Below the pieces are notes generated by a model that saw only the letters and a program-made list of their open reading frames with translations, ran no database searches and was not told the DNA's origin. From assembly GCA_023459055.1 (NCBI GenBank), contig JAEWVR010000011.1, positions 372,001 through 436,000 on the forward strand: 64,000 bases of DNA, written 5' to 3'. Below, piece after piece: positions 34,566 through 43,199 of the stretch. Each line of letters starts with the position of its first letter. The first letter of the stretch is position 1. The position numbers and the translations under genes are program-made. This DNA comes from Fibrobacterota bacterium. GTDB taxonomy: Bacteria; Fibrobacterota; Chitinivibrionia; Chitinivibrionales; Chitinispirillaceae.

Positions 34566-36348
34566 TCATTATGGAGAATATGATCATATTTTCCAAACAA
34601 AAATCGACAGCTGGGTACCGATAAACCGTGCTGTTCATGATTTTTTTACGCAGCGTGAAATTGACGCATTAAAACGGTCTGAACGTACATTTACATGCGC
34701 GAACAGAATCGTAGTGTTTCTATCATTTGAAAATCAATTCGCATCTCTCGGTGGTCTCGCTGCAGTTGCACATCACCTTCCTTTATGGCTTCAAAAACTC
34801 AACGAAAAGGTACTGTTTTTTACACCGCTTCATTCAAAAAATACGAAAACTCAGGATGCGATCAAAAACGGAAAACTTGTTCCGGTTTTTTCTAAGAAAA
34901 CGTTGAGAATCTGTAATTATCAGGGGAATGTGAGTTGTTATGAATATTGCGGTTCCCCATATAAATCGTATTTCCTTGAAGTTGACGAACGATTTTGTGC
35001 CGGTGATAATCCCTATGCATATGAGGATAAAACAGAGTTGCTCATTGATGCACTTGTTTTTTCTGCTGCAGTACCGTTTGCTCTTGCACAGCTTGGTGTG
35101 ACATCAAATCTCATATTCCATGCCCATGACTGGGAAACTGCACCTATTGCGATTACATCAAAACTGGCTGTGATCAGTAATCTTATCAATAGCGCAAGAA
35201 CACTCCTTACACTTCATAACTCTTTTGATAGTGGTATCTCGCAGCGACATAAAACGCTGTTCTTTGGTAAAAATATTCCTGGAGAAACAATTCTACAGTG
35301 TACAATACCATTATTGAATGGTCCATTGACAACGGTAAGTACTCCCTTTGCACACGAATTGCGTCATGATCCTTTGCAGAAGGGAATCTTTACCGATCAC
35401 CTTCAGAGGGTGTTTTCCATGAACCCTCCCATTGGCATTGAAAACGGAATGTTTGGAGAACCGGTTCCGCCTTTTAGTAAGGGGGCTATTAAAAATGCAG
35501 TCACGGGTGAAACGGATGATTTACTAAGTGAAAAAAACGAGCTGCGTAACAGGCTGCTTGGCGAAATAAAAACTATTAAAACAGATCCAAGGGTACGCGG
35601 TAGCTTGAGCATTACCGGACGGAATTCTAAAACTCCGGTGTTTTTTATGTCAGGGCGCCTTGATTTTATGCAAAAGGGTTTTGATGTCATATTTAATGCG
35701 TTTGAGAAACTACCCCGTGGAAGTGCAAAGTTGTTTTTCTGCCCATCATCCTCTCACACCGATACCCGGGAGCTCACTTTTTTCGAGAAGATCGCTCTTA
35801 AATGTGATGGTGATATCATAATTGTGCCATTTAGATTGTCACGTGGTCAGTACAATGCATTTCTGCAGGGTGCAAGTTACCTCCTGATGCCATCATTTTA
35901 TGAACCTTTTGGAGCTGCAACTGAAGGCATGATGAATGGAACTCCGGTTGTTGCGCGCGGAACCGGGGGATTGTGGATTCAGGTGAACCCTCATGATGGC
36001 ATGTATGTTCCATCGTTCTATGGTTCGATGCTGGATCTTGATAAACGCAGTGATTTCCCCACAGGTTTCCTCTACAGGGAGGACTATCCCGATGCTGCAG
36101 CTCAGCGAAATTGGCGTGAAGTAATCGATCTTGAACCATCAAAACGGCTAAAAAATCCATTGTATACTGCGATGGTCGATTCTGCATTTAACGCACTGAA
36201 AATGGCAATTACTGCATTTGGAACAAAAAAATATTACGGTCAGATGATATGCAATGGTCTTGATTCTGTAAATCAGTTTACCTGGCAGCGGGCTGTGGGG
36301 AAGTATAAGAAAATTTATGATGCAGCCTGTTTCAGAGGGAGTCTATGA
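34558..36348 (+). CDS. GT5 glycogen/starch-synthase-like glycosyltransferase
   Basis: 596 residues with a two-lobed GT-B fold. N-terminal lobe: FASLGGLAAVAHHLPLWL (the usual KTGGLADV, here with Ser in place of the Lys that in family members binds ADP-glucose), then FHAHDWETAPIAI. C-terminal lobe: VFFMSGRLDFMQKGFDVI, RLSRGQYNAFLQGA, and the nucleotide-sugar motif PSFYEPFGAATEGMMNGTPVVARGTGGL with Glu pair. These mark GT5 glycogen synthases, but the missing Lys makes donor specificity uncertain. It overlaps the flippase-like gene by 8 nt, so perhaps it builds an exported or lipid-linked glycan rather than glycogen. Cytoplasmic; no membrane helix. Confidence 0.82.
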   Translation: MNNHYGEYDHIFQTKIDSWVPINRAVHDFFTQREIDALKRSERTFTCANRIVVFLSFENQFASLGGLAAVAHHLPLWLQKLNEKVLFFTPLHSKNTKTQDAIKNGKLVPVFSKKTLRICNYQGNVSCYEYCGSPYKSYFLEVDERFCAGDNPYAYEDKTELLIDALVFSAAVPFALAQLGVTSNLIFHAHDWETAPIAITSKLAVISNLINSARTLLTLHNSFDSGISQRHKTLFFGKNIPGETILQCTIPLLNGPLTTVSTPFAHELRHDPLQKGIFTDHLQRVFSMNPPIGIENGMFGEPVPPFSKGAIKNAVTGETDDLLSEKNELRNRLLGEIKTIKTDPRVRGSLSITGRNSKTPVFFMSGRLDFMQKGFDVIFNAFEKLPRGSAKLFFCPSSSHTDTRELTFFEKIALKCDGDIIIVPFRLSRGQYNAFLQGASYLLMPSFYEPFGAATEGMMNGTPVVARGTGGLWIQVNPHDGMYVPSFYGSMLDLDKRSDFPTGFLYREDYPDAAAQRNWREVIDLEPSKRLKNPLYTAMVDSAFNALKMAITAFGTKKYYGQMICNGLDSVNQFTWQRAVGKYKKIYDAACFRGSL

Positions 36349-36511
36349 CTATAACAATCAGCGCTTTTACTTCGATGATAATGGATCAGGGTGTTTTATT
36401 GATGATTCAACTCTGTAATATCTTAATGAATCCCGGTTCACGAATAACGAATTCTCTTGTATAGATAAGTACCCGGATATGTATTTTATTTAAAGAGGGA
36501 GGTAAATTTTT

Positions 36512-37690
36512 ATGGAGCAAAGCTATATGTCACTATTATTTGGAGCTGTTATTGGTGCGGTCGTTTGTTTTTTAACAATTTTAGCGGTTAATCTACTTAA
36601 AAAACAATCGTCGTCGAAGAATGCGGCCTGCAGAGAAAAAATTATGCATCAGATCGGTGAGCTTTGCGCTGAGATTGACTCACTCATCACTTCCAATAAA
36701 GAGGGAATTCTGAATAATGGCGGGATTCAAACTGCACTTCGTAAGAAAAATGATGAGATCATCCGGTTATTAAAACCAAATATGCACATTCTTGATGTCT
36801 ATTTTGTTAAATATATGGATTATGTGCAGAAAGATTATCAGAAGTACCTTACAGGATCTCATGTTGATCCAGAGGTATCGTCCCTGCAGTCAAAATCAAT
36901 TGCATTCTCAATTGACAGTAAAGTTGAGCTTTCAAAACAGGAGTCGCATCAGACTGCAATAAGTTCAAGGACTGGCTCAGTAGAGCAGGACCTTCATGCA
37001 CTTGAGAAGGCTTTCTTTAAGGAACCGGTGAAAGACACTCGTAAAAAGACGCTTGAAACAATTTTCGCACAACCCAAAGAAGAACCATCAGAATCACCAA
37101 CTAGTAAAACTGAGAAGAGCTTTTTTAGTGATAACATGACCGCTGATGAATTTTTTGAATCGAAGTCAACTCCTGTAACAAAGCCAAAGGATTCCGTAAA
37201 GCCAGCAGAGATTCCTGAGTTTTCCGAAAAAGCAAAGGCAGAAGAGCCTGTAGCTGAAGAGGATTTTACGATGGAAACGATCATGGATCTTGATATCAGT
37301 AAACTAAATATTGCGAAGAGCACACCTCTTCACGATTTTTCCAGAAAAACTGAGCCTAAAAAAGCTGCTCTTACAAATAGCGAGGAGTTCTTCGAGCCAA
37401 AGTCAGAGACAAAGGTTGAACCAAATCCGGAAGTTAAAGATGTCAGGAATGATGCCACAAGTGAGATACAGTCAAAACCGTTATCAAAACTTGCAGAGGA
37501 AAAAGTAGAAGGTCCGGGTAACCCGGTATCAGTATCATCAGGTGTTGAACTGAAACCAAAGCCGGTTCTACCCAAAAAGCATTCTGATGAACCACCCGCT
37601 ATTGCGTCATCAGCAAAAAAGGATATAAGCATTACCGGTGATGATGTTGCAGATAAAATTGATGCGTTCTTTGGTATCGATAAAAAATAA
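36512..37690 (+). CDS. Membrane-anchored acidic low-complexity protein
   Basis: 392 residues: a single membrane helix at residues 7-28, a basic stretch, a helical part to about residue 110 (MHQIGELCAEIDSL; KNDEIIRLLKPN), then 280 residues of Lys/Glu/Ser/Pro-rich sequence that is surely disordered, and a short C-terminal motif SITGDDVADKIDAFFGIDKK. Repeated short patterns such as ADEFFES, SEEFFEP and IDAFFGID could be a recurrent binding motif (D/E-x-FF). The tail would lie in the cytoplasm. GGGAGG ribosome site, own terminator at 37719-37750. No family recognised; a scaffold role is possible. Confidence 0.6.
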   Translation: MEQSYMSLLFGAVIGAVVCFLTILAVNLLKKQSSSKNAACREKIMHQIGELCAEIDSLITSNKEGILNNGGIQTALRKKNDEIIRLLKPNMHILDVYFVKYMDYVQKDYQKYLTGSHVDPEVSSLQSKSIAFSIDSKVELSKQESHQTAISSRTGSVEQDLHALEKAFFKEPVKDTRKKTLETIFAQPKEEPSESPTSKTEKSFFSDNMTADEFFESKSTPVTKPKDSVKPAEIPEFSEKAKAEEPVAEEDFTMETIMDLDISKLNIAKSTPLHDFSRKTEPKKAALTNSEEFFEPKSETKVEPNPEVKDVRNDATSEIQSKPLSKLAEEKVEGPGNPVSVSSGVELKPKPVLPKKHSDEPPAIASSAKKDISITGDDVADKIDAFFGIDKK

Positions 37691-37718
37691 AGACTTTACA
37701 TAATCAGATGTTTACAAG

Positions 37719-37750
37719 TGGGTGTCATTTTTGTGATGCCCATTTTTGTT
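37719..37750 (+). terminator. Intrinsic terminator after the acidic membrane protein
   Basis: TGGGTGTCA (37719-37727) pairs with TGATGCCCA (37734-37742), with two G-U pairs and a 6-nt loop, followed by TTTTTGTT. Good stem and U-tract. Confidence 0.75.
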
Positions 37751-37885
37751 ATCTGACTGAATCGTGCGAAATGAATCGGAATTTCTCAATACATTAATAA
37801 CAATCCATTAAAATGGGAATCCGGCATAGTAATTGGCGGTAATGGTAATCACGTTCTGGAGGATTCAATTACGTATGAAAACAAA

Positions 37886-37923
37886 TTTGGCTGACTGATC
37901 ATTTAAATTGTCAGTCAGCCAAA
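37886..37923. repeat. Perfect 13-bp inverted repeat between convergent genes
   Basis: TTTGGCTGACTGA (37886-37898) and TCAGTCAGCCAAA (37911-37923), loop of 12 nt. It has no clear U-tract on either side. It could be a bidirectional terminator for the convergent genes at 37690 and 37997 or a repeat-element end. Confidence 0.55.
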
Positions 37924-37962
37924 CGGATCATTTTAAGTATAATGCAATTGCAGAAGCAGGTA

Positions 37963-37992
37963 CTTGTCACATGTCACTTGTCACTTGTCACA
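37963..37992. repeat. Short tandem repeat of TTGTCAC/ATGTCAC
   Basis: Four heptameric units (CTTGTCA, CATGTCA, CTTGTCA, CTTGTCA) in a row just after the rlmB stop region. The reverse complement of the unit occurs again at 20115-20134, so the word is dispersed in intergenic DNA of this genome. Confidence 0.55.
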
Positions 37993-37996
37993 TCCC

Positions 37997-39304
37997 TCAA
38001 CCCCCAGCCCTCTGGCGCGCGCACTCGTAGAGCAGTACTGCCGTTGCCGCAGAAACATTAAGTGATTGTGCTGTCGATACTATCGGAATTGACACGAATG
38101 CGGTACATGCTTTTTCGAGATAGGGCGGTATTCCACGATGTTCACCACCGAGGACAAGCACTACCGGGCCTTTCAGATCAAGCTTGTCAGGGCTAACCCC
38201 TTTTGCTGCGTCTGCACCGATAATCGCGAAGTTATGCACTTTGAACTCCTCAATGAGCGATTCAATATTTTTCGGACGTGCAATCGACATATGCTCAACC
38301 ATACCGGCTGCGCTTTTTGCAACAGATGCATTAAGCGGGGATGTATTCTTACGCTCAAGTATCATTGCGTCAACGTTAAACGCTACAGCGCTACGGATCA
38401 TTGCACCAAGATTTCCCGGATCCTCTACCGATGCCGGCAACAGAATCAGTGCATCACTCTTGTCAAGAACCTGTTCCTTCAGCGCTTCCGGGCTGATATA
38501 TTCCTTGACACTGCATAACGCGGCGACACCCTGATGTTTCGACGATTGACAGATCTGATCAATGCGCATTTCAGGAATAAGATTATAGGCAAGGCGCTCT
38601 TTGCGACACTGCTTCATAAGTTCAAATAACTCTGTACTTTTTCTCTCTTTTGCAAAGTAGATATGGTCAATTGCAGTCAGGCGTGTCTTTAAAAGCTCCT
38701 CAACAGCATGAATACCATACACGCAATTCTGTGAGCCGCTGGTGTTCCCGTTTTTTTCTGCAATGTCAATCTTTGGTTCATCTGCATCTGTTGACATATC
38801 AAGAATGTCTGTGTCCGGTTCATCATAATGGCTTCTCTTGTCAAACCGCTCTTTGTAGTCACGGTCGTGCTTTTTATATTCATGACGCACTGATACATGT
38901 TCACCGGTTTTACGCTCATACCGGTCATGGGACCGTTTGCGATCGTGGTCTGCATTAAATGATTCACGTCTGGTATCCCGGGAAAAACCAAAATCACGTG
39001 ACGAGCCATGCTCTGAGCTCCTGCTGCGTCTTTCTGTATCACCCCGGAATGTCCTTTTATCATCTGAGAAGGACAGGTTGTTTCGGGAATGTGAACGCTC
39101 ATTTTTTTTCTTATCAAAGGAATCGTTACCGCTATACTCAGAGCGATACCCTGATGTACGTCCCCGTGATTCAGATTTTGAGTATGATGGGCTGCTATGT
39201 TCTGGTTTCCTGCCATATGATGCACGTGATGAACCACTTACGGTGCGCGATGATTGACGCTCTTTGTGGTGATCCGAATTTGATTTTGAGTAGTCTTTTT
39301 TCAT
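37997..39304 (-). CDS. rlmB: 23S rRNA 2'-O-methyltransferase RlmB (SpoU) with long disordered N-terminus
   Basis: 435 residues. Residues 1-195 are low-complexity, built from Ser, Arg, Asp, His, Lys and Gly (runs such as SRGRTSGYRSEYSG and RRSRSSEHGSSRD), and almost free of hydrophobics. The remaining 240 residues are a normal SPOUT methyltransferase: YGIHAVEELLKT start of the substrate-binding domain, ASVEDPGNLGAMIRSA (motif 1), LVLGGEHRGIPPYLEKAC (motif 2) and VSIPIVSTAQSLNVSAATAVLLYE (motif 3, SAM knot). RlmB modifies G2251 of 23S rRNA in E. coli. The extension may bind RNA; such tails vary widely between species. Monocistronic. Confidence 0.85.
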   Translation of the reverse strand: MKKDYSKSNSDHHKERQSSRTVSGSSRASYGRKPEHSSPSYSKSESRGRTSGYRSEYSGNDSFDKKKNERSHSRNNLSFSDDKRTFRGDTERRSRSSEHGSSRDFGFSRDTRRESFNADHDRKRSHDRYERKTGEHVSVRHEYKKHDRDYKERFDKRSHYDEPDTDILDMSTDADEPKIDIAEKNGNTSGSQNCVYGIHAVEELLKTRLTAIDHIYFAKERKSTELFELMKQCRKERLAYNLIPEMRIDQICQSSKHQGVAALCSVKEYISPEALKEQVLDKSDALILLPASVEDPGNLGAMIRSAVAFNVDAMILERKNTSPLNASVAKSAAGMVEHMSIARPKNIESLIEEFKVHNFAIIGADAAKGVSPDKLDLKGPVVLVLGGEHRGIPPYLEKACTAFVSIPIVSTAQSLNVSAATAVLLYECARQRAGG

Positions 39305-39481
39305 AACTATTATTATCCAATACTGCTGAATTTTCCACGATAAATAAATAACTGGACGATAAAAACTGAAGTAATATATCTTTTCGGTTATAATAATTAT
39401 AGTACTTTTTTACAAATTCAGGTATATTTGAGTTGTACAGCCTATACCAAGGGCTTAAAATTATTCATTTTGGAGGTAAAT

Positions 39482-39676
39482 ATGGGCAATCTTGGAGCTA
39501 CTGAAATTATTCTGATACTTCTTGCCGTAGTACTTCTTTTTGGTGCGAAGAAAATTCCGGAACTTGCAAAAGGGCTTGGGAATGGTATCAAAGAGTTTAA
39601 GAAAGCTACTAAAGATGTTGAGAAGGAGATTGACACAGAGCAATCATCAAAGTCCGGGAGTGAAAAGAATTCGTGA
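39482..39676 (+). CDS. tatA: Twin-arginine translocase subunit TatA
   Basis: 64 residues with ATG at 39482 after GGAGG; an upstream in-frame start at 39428 would add 18 unlikely residues. A single membrane helix at residues 5-20 is followed by the FG motif (LLFGAKKIPELAKGLG) and an amphipathic helix, then a charged tail. TatA forms the protein-conducting part of the Tat pathway, which exports folded proteins with twin-Arg signals. It is first in an operon with tatC (4-nt overlap) and a TatA/B-like fusion. Confidence 0.93.
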   Translation: MGNLGATEIILILLAVVLLFGAKKIPELAKGLGNGIKEFKKATKDVEKEIDTEQSSKSGSEKNS

Positions 39677-40419
39677 AGAAAAATCCTGCGGACATGCAGT
39701 TTTTTGATCATCTAGAGGAACTACGGTGGCGTGTTATTAAAAGTGCACTGGCAATTGTAATCTTTGCTATTCCCTGCGGGATTTACTGGAAGGAAATCCT
39801 GGATATTGTAATGATTTATCCGCTTCGGTATATAGAACCAAAGCCAAAGCTGATTTTTACAGCTCCGGCTGAAATCGTGATGTTGAGTTTTCAGATTGCC
39901 ATGGCTGGCGGGCTTATTGCTGCAGCACCGGTGGTGTTCTTTCAATTGTGGCGTTTTGTCTCACCGGGACTTTACAAAAACGAGAGACGGATGGTCCTGC
40001 CGGTTGTGATTTTTTCGACATTCTTTTTTCTTCTTGGAATTCTCTTCTGTTATTTTTCGTTTCCATTGCTCATGAAATTTTTAGTGACCTATGCCGGAAA
40101 CCGTATTGATCCCATGTTCAAAGTTAATGACTATTTCGGATTTCTTCTTAAGTTAAGTCTTTCGTTCGGTATTGTGTTTGAACTTCCGGTTGTATCATTT
40201 GTACTTGCCAGGGTGGGAGTACTTACCGCCGGATTTCTGATTAAACAATTCAGGTATGCCATTATTATCATTTTTGTTATTGCAGCAATCCTGACACCTC
40301 CGGATGTCGTTTCACAGTGTATTCTGGCTGCACCGTTACTTCTTCTGTACGGATTAAGTATTCTTGTAGCTGCCATCGTAACAAAAGGTAATAAGAAACG
40401 GGAGGCGATCTCTGCATGA
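39673..40419 (+). CDS. tatC: Twin-arginine translocase subunit TatC
   Basis: 248 residues, six membrane helices. The N-terminal MQFFDHLEELRWRVIKS holds the conserved Glu that recognises the Tat signal. Further conserved parts: WRFVSPGLYKNERR near residue 95, ELPVVSFVLARVGVLT near 175, and LTPPDVVSQCILAAPLLLLYG near 215. GTG start at 39673 overlaps the tatA stop, and its own end overlaps the next gene by 4 nt. TatC is the receptor of the complex with TatB; here the TatB-like component is probably the N-terminus of the downstream fusion protein. Confidence 0.95.
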   Translation: MKKNPADMQFFDHLEELRWRVIKSALAIVIFAIPCGIYWKEILDIVMIYPLRYIEPKPKLIFTAPAEIVMLSFQIAMAGGLIAAAPVVFFQLWRFVSPGLYKNERRMVLPVVIFSTFFFLLGILFCYFSFPLLMKFLVTYAGNRIDPMFKVNDYFGFLLKLSLSFGIVFELPVVSFVLARVGVLTAGFLIKQFRYAIIIIFVIAAILTPPDVVSQCILAAPLLLLYGLSILVAAIVTKGNKKREAISA

Positions 40420-41219
40420 ACACCGGACTGGGATTTTCTGAAGTCGCGCTGATTGCTGTTCTGGTTCTATTGTTTTTCGGTTCAAAGGAGATTCCTCAAT
40501 TCATTCGGACTGTCGCAAAATTTATGGCACGGATCCGGTTCTATACCGATAAAGTAAAGCGTGAGTTTGACAGTGTTACGCAAATTACCAGTATTCCTCA
40601 GGGAAATAATGTCGTTCCCGACAGGAAAGCACTGCTTCGCAAGGAGTATATCGCAAAGCGTAAAGAACTAAGCGAAAACAGCCGTACTGAGAAATCCAGT
40701 CAGATAACATCATTGCTTTGTGATACTGATTACCTGAAAAATGCATCAGTCGTTATGCTTTATGCGTCAATGGGTAGTGAAGTAAAAACGGATAGTCTGA
40801 TAAAGAACCTTCTTGGATCAGGAAAACGCGTTGTCTTGCCTTATTGTAAAGATAGCTCTGGGGAAATGGCTATCGCGGAAATTTTTAATCCTGACACTGA
40901 TGTTACGGTGATGAGCGCCGGGTTTCCTGAAGTCATTGAATCATTACGTAAACCATTTTTTAAAAGTGATCTTGGATGTGTCATTTGTCCCGGTGTTGCA
41001 TTCGATCGCTATGGGGCGCGTCTTGGCCGGGGAAAATCCTGCTACGACCGGTTTTTAAAGGAGCTAAAAGGCTCTGTGCCTATTATCGGCATTGGCTATA
41101 GTTGTCAGATTTATAATGACTCAATACCCTTTGAATACCATGATGTTCCAATGGATCAGATCTTTACTGAAGATGGTCCTGTAATGGCCGTATCATCGGG
41201 CATACAACAAACAGCCTGA
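40416..41219 (+). CDS. TatA/B-like domain fused to 5-formyltetrahydrofolate cyclo-ligase
   Basis: 267 residues. Residues 1-55 form a TatA/B-type unit: helix LGFSEVALIAVLVLLFFGSKEIP, then an amphipathic helix VAKFMARIRFYTDKVKREF. From about residue 68 a 5-formyl-THF cyclo-ligase (MTHFS, YgfA-like) domain follows: RKALLRKEYIAKR at the start, LLYASMGSEV-type core as VVMLYASMGSEVKT, and PGVAFDRYGARLGRGKSCYDRFL near 190-212, where the usual GGG of the ATP loop is GKS. MTHFS converts 5-formyl-THF to 5,10-methenyl-THF with ATP. It overlaps tatC by 4 nt, so the Tat-like part may really serve as TatB, with the enzyme membrane-tethered. Confidence 0.82.
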   Translation: MNTGLGFSEVALIAVLVLLFFGSKEIPQFIRTVAKFMARIRFYTDKVKREFDSVTQITSIPQGNNVVPDRKALLRKEYIAKRKELSENSRTEKSSQITSLLCDTDYLKNASVVMLYASMGSEVKTDSLIKNLLGSGKRVVLPYCKDSSGEMAIAEIFNPDTDVTVMSAGFPEVIESLRKPFFKSDLGCVICPGVAFDRYGARLGRGKSCYDRFLKELKGSVPIIGIGYSCQIYNDSIPFEYHDVPMDQIFTEDGPVMAVSSGIQQTA

Positions 41220-41235
41220 CTTCAGGAAGTATCAT

Positions 41236-42279
41236 ATGATCTGGATTATTTTACTGATAATTGCTTCGCTTTTAGCGCTTATTTTTATCGCGGTCATATT
41301 CACTCCTTTGGGGATCAGTTTACAATTTTCAAATACCAATGATGTGAACAGATTGAATGCATTTTTTTTTCTGCTAAGCAGTTTTTTTGTAAAAATAGAG
41401 TATGATTTTACTGCAAATGTTCTGATAATCAGATTTTTAGGCTGTAAGCTGGATTTTAGAAAAAAAGATAATGGCCCCACGGAACAACAGGATGGTAGAA
41501 TAGGGAAGAAGGAGAAGAAAGAGAAGAAAGAGAAGATGGTTGAGGTTGATAGTAAGAGTGAGGGTAAGAAAACCGGGCACAATAAGGACAAGGCTGAGAG
41601 TGATACTTTTGTTGTGCCATCAGGTGCTGCTGATGTAAATCCGGATAGATCAAATCTGGGCAATGGTCAATACCAGAGTTCGCGTGCCAGCAGTACTGGT
41701 GAAGCACCAGAATCAACACCTGATCAACCATTACAGGCTGATCAAAAACCTGACGAGGCGCAACCTATAGAACCGGAACCACAGCAAAGAACAAAGCCTG
41801 AACAAAAAGAGAAAATAGAGCGGCTGACAGATAAGATTACGCGGATCAAAAACAGGATCAACAGGCAACCTGCGGTATTTTTTCTCAAACAGGAAAAGCT
41901 GCGATACCGGGTATGGCGATGGATTGTTCGGATTCTTAAAAGTATATTACGGATCATTGCGATAAGAAGACTGCTTGTCAGAACTGAGCTGGTTTTTACT
42001 GATCCGGCGCTGGGTGGCAAATTATTTGGGTATTGTGAGAGTATTCGTCATGCAGCTGCACTTTACAGCAAAAAGATCAACCTGTATTTCAGACCACTTT
42101 TTATTCAGGGTGATACTAGAATCGAGATTGATTTTCGCGCGACGACATCACTGTGGAAAATCGGATATCCATTGTTAGTTGCAGTGGTTACCTTACCATA
42201 TATGACATTTGGCATAGCCTTATGGCGTTTTTACTGGTTGAACAGGCAACAGAAGAAGGCTGATGAGAAACGTAATTGA
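41236..42279 (+). CDS. DUF2953-like membrane protein with charged insert
   Basis: 347 residues: an N-terminal membrane helix at 2-24, a beta-rich stretch to about 75, a long Lys/Glu/Pro/Gln-rich insert (80-200, including EKKEKKEK), and a C-terminal part with RVWRWIVRILKSILRI, VFTDPALGGKLFGYCESI, IEIDFRATTSLWKIGYPLL and a final helix LPYMTFGIALWRFYW. The split core (start plus 'TDPALTG'-type motif) is that of DUF2953 proteins, here enlarged by the insert. Function unknown in the family. It overlaps the next gene (mlaE) by 17 nt, so it is translated with it. Confidence 0.68.
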   Translation: MIWIILLIIASLLALIFIAVIFTPLGISLQFSNTNDVNRLNAFFFLLSSFFVKIEYDFTANVLIIRFLGCKLDFRKKDNGPTEQQDGRIGKKEKKEKKEKMVEVDSKSEGKKTGHNKDKAESDTFVVPSGAADVNPDRSNLGNGQYQSSRASSTGEAPESTPDQPLQADQKPDEAQPIEPEPQQRTKPEQKEKIERLTDKITRIKNRINRQPAVFFLKQEKLRYRVWRWIVRILKSILRIIAIRRLLVRTELVFTDPALGGKLFGYCESIRHAAALYSKKINLYFRPLFIQGDTRIEIDFRATTSLWKIGYPLLVAVVTLPYMTFGIALWRFYWLNRQQKKADEKRN

Positions 42280-43045
42280 CGATATCGCTGTTTCATTCGG
42301 AACATCAATGCGTGAAGCTGTTGAACAATTTGGTGCGATTGCGATATTCCTTTGGAAGATTATTCTTGCAATTCCGTTTAGCTTATGCAGATTTCATCTG
42401 GTGGTGGAACAAATGATGCGCCTGGGGGTTGCTTCTCTGCCGATTGTATTTCTTACATCAGTATTTGTGGGTGCGGTCAGTTCCTGGCAGGTGCAATATA
42501 TTTTTGGTGATGCCATACCGCTGACCTATCTCGGGCTCGCAGTTGGTAAAGCTGTGTTTACTGAATTGGGACCAGTGTTTACAGCACTGATCATCACGGG
42601 GCGTATCGGTGCAAAACTTGCAGCAGAACTTGGTACCATGAGGGTGACTGAGCAGGTTGATGCAATGGTGTGTCTGTCGCTTGATCCCTACTGTTATCTC
42701 CTTGCTCCACGTATGATCGCAGGATTCATTATGCTTCCTGTTCTGACTATTTTTATGTGTCTGATAGCGATTGTCAGCGCACAGCTTGTTGCAGAACTGG
42801 CACTCAATCTTGATAGCGCGATATTTTACCAGGGATTGAAAAGTCTGTTTCGCGTACAGGATATCGTTATTTGCATGGTTAAGGCATTTGTGTTTGGCGG
42901 AGTAATTACGCTTTCCGGATGCTACTATGGTTTTCGCACAAAAGGCGGAGCTGTCGGTGTCGGGCGCTCTACGCGAAGCGCTGTTGTGGCTGCAATGGTA
43001 CTGATTATTGTCAGTAATTTCATGGTTGTTAAAATAATGATATAA
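42263..43045 (+). CDS. mlaE: MlaE-family lipid ABC transporter permease
   Basis: 260 residues, five or six membrane helices. The MlaE signature is clear: FTELGPVFTALIITGRIGAKLAAELGTMRVTEQVDAM near residues 95-130, then CLSLDPYCYLLAPRMIAGFIMLPVLTIF and GCYYGFRTKGGAVGVGRSTRSAVV near the C-terminus. MlaE with MlaF (ATPase) and MlaD (MCE) moves phospholipid between the membranes of Gram-negative cells. Neither partner gene follows: the operon ends and a tRNA gene comes next, so they must be elsewhere. It overlaps the DUF2953-like gene by 17 nt. Confidence 0.92.
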   Translation: MRNVIDDIAVSFGTSMREAVEQFGAIAIFLWKIILAIPFSLCRFHLVVEQMMRLGVASLPIVFLTSVFVGAVSSWQVQYIFGDAIPLTYLGLAVGKAVFTELGPVFTALIITGRIGAKLAAELGTMRVTEQVDAMVCLSLDPYCYLLAPRMIAGFIMLPVLTIFMCLIAIVSAQLVAELALNLDSAIFYQGLKSLFRVQDIVICMVKAFVFGGVITLSGCYYGFRTKGGAVGVGRSTRSAVVAAMVLIIVSNFMVVKIMI

Positions 43046-43072
43046 ATTTTAACAAAAAAAACAAAAAAGTTC

Positions 43073-43101
43073 TTGCATGTGCAAAAGTGATTACGTATAT
43101 T
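43073..43101 (+). promoter_or_regulatory. Promoter of tRNA-Glu
   Basis: TTGCAT (43073-43078) and TATATT (43096-43101) are 17 nt apart; transcription would start about 15 nt before the mature tRNA 5' end at 43124. Confidence 0.6.
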
Positions 43102-43123
43102 CTATGCGCAAGTTTGAAATAAC

Positions 43124-43198
43124 GGTCCCTTCGTCTAGTGGTTAGGACACAGGATTTTCATTCCTGCAACAGGGGTTCAATTCCCCTAGGGACTACCA
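43124..43198 (+). tRNA. tRNA-Glu (anticodon TTC), CCA encoded
   Basis: 75 nt. Acceptor GGTCCCT pairs with AGGGACT (first pair G-U); D-stem GTCT/GGAC; anticodon stem CAGGA/TCCTG around loop TTTTCAT, giving anticodon TTC at its centre; T-stem AGGGG/CCCCT with TTCAA. Discriminator A, then CCA. Flanked by its own promoter and terminator, so transcribed alone. Confidence 0.95.
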
Positions 43199-43199
43199 T

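Noticed and set aside
37886..37923. Strong intrinsic terminator
   Set aside because: The stem is perfect but no U-tract follows on either strand; the real terminator of the upstream gene is at 37719-37750.
39428..39481. Longer TatA start
   Set aside because: It would contain the GGAGG ribosome site of the real start and place 18 polar residues before the periplasmic end of the helix.
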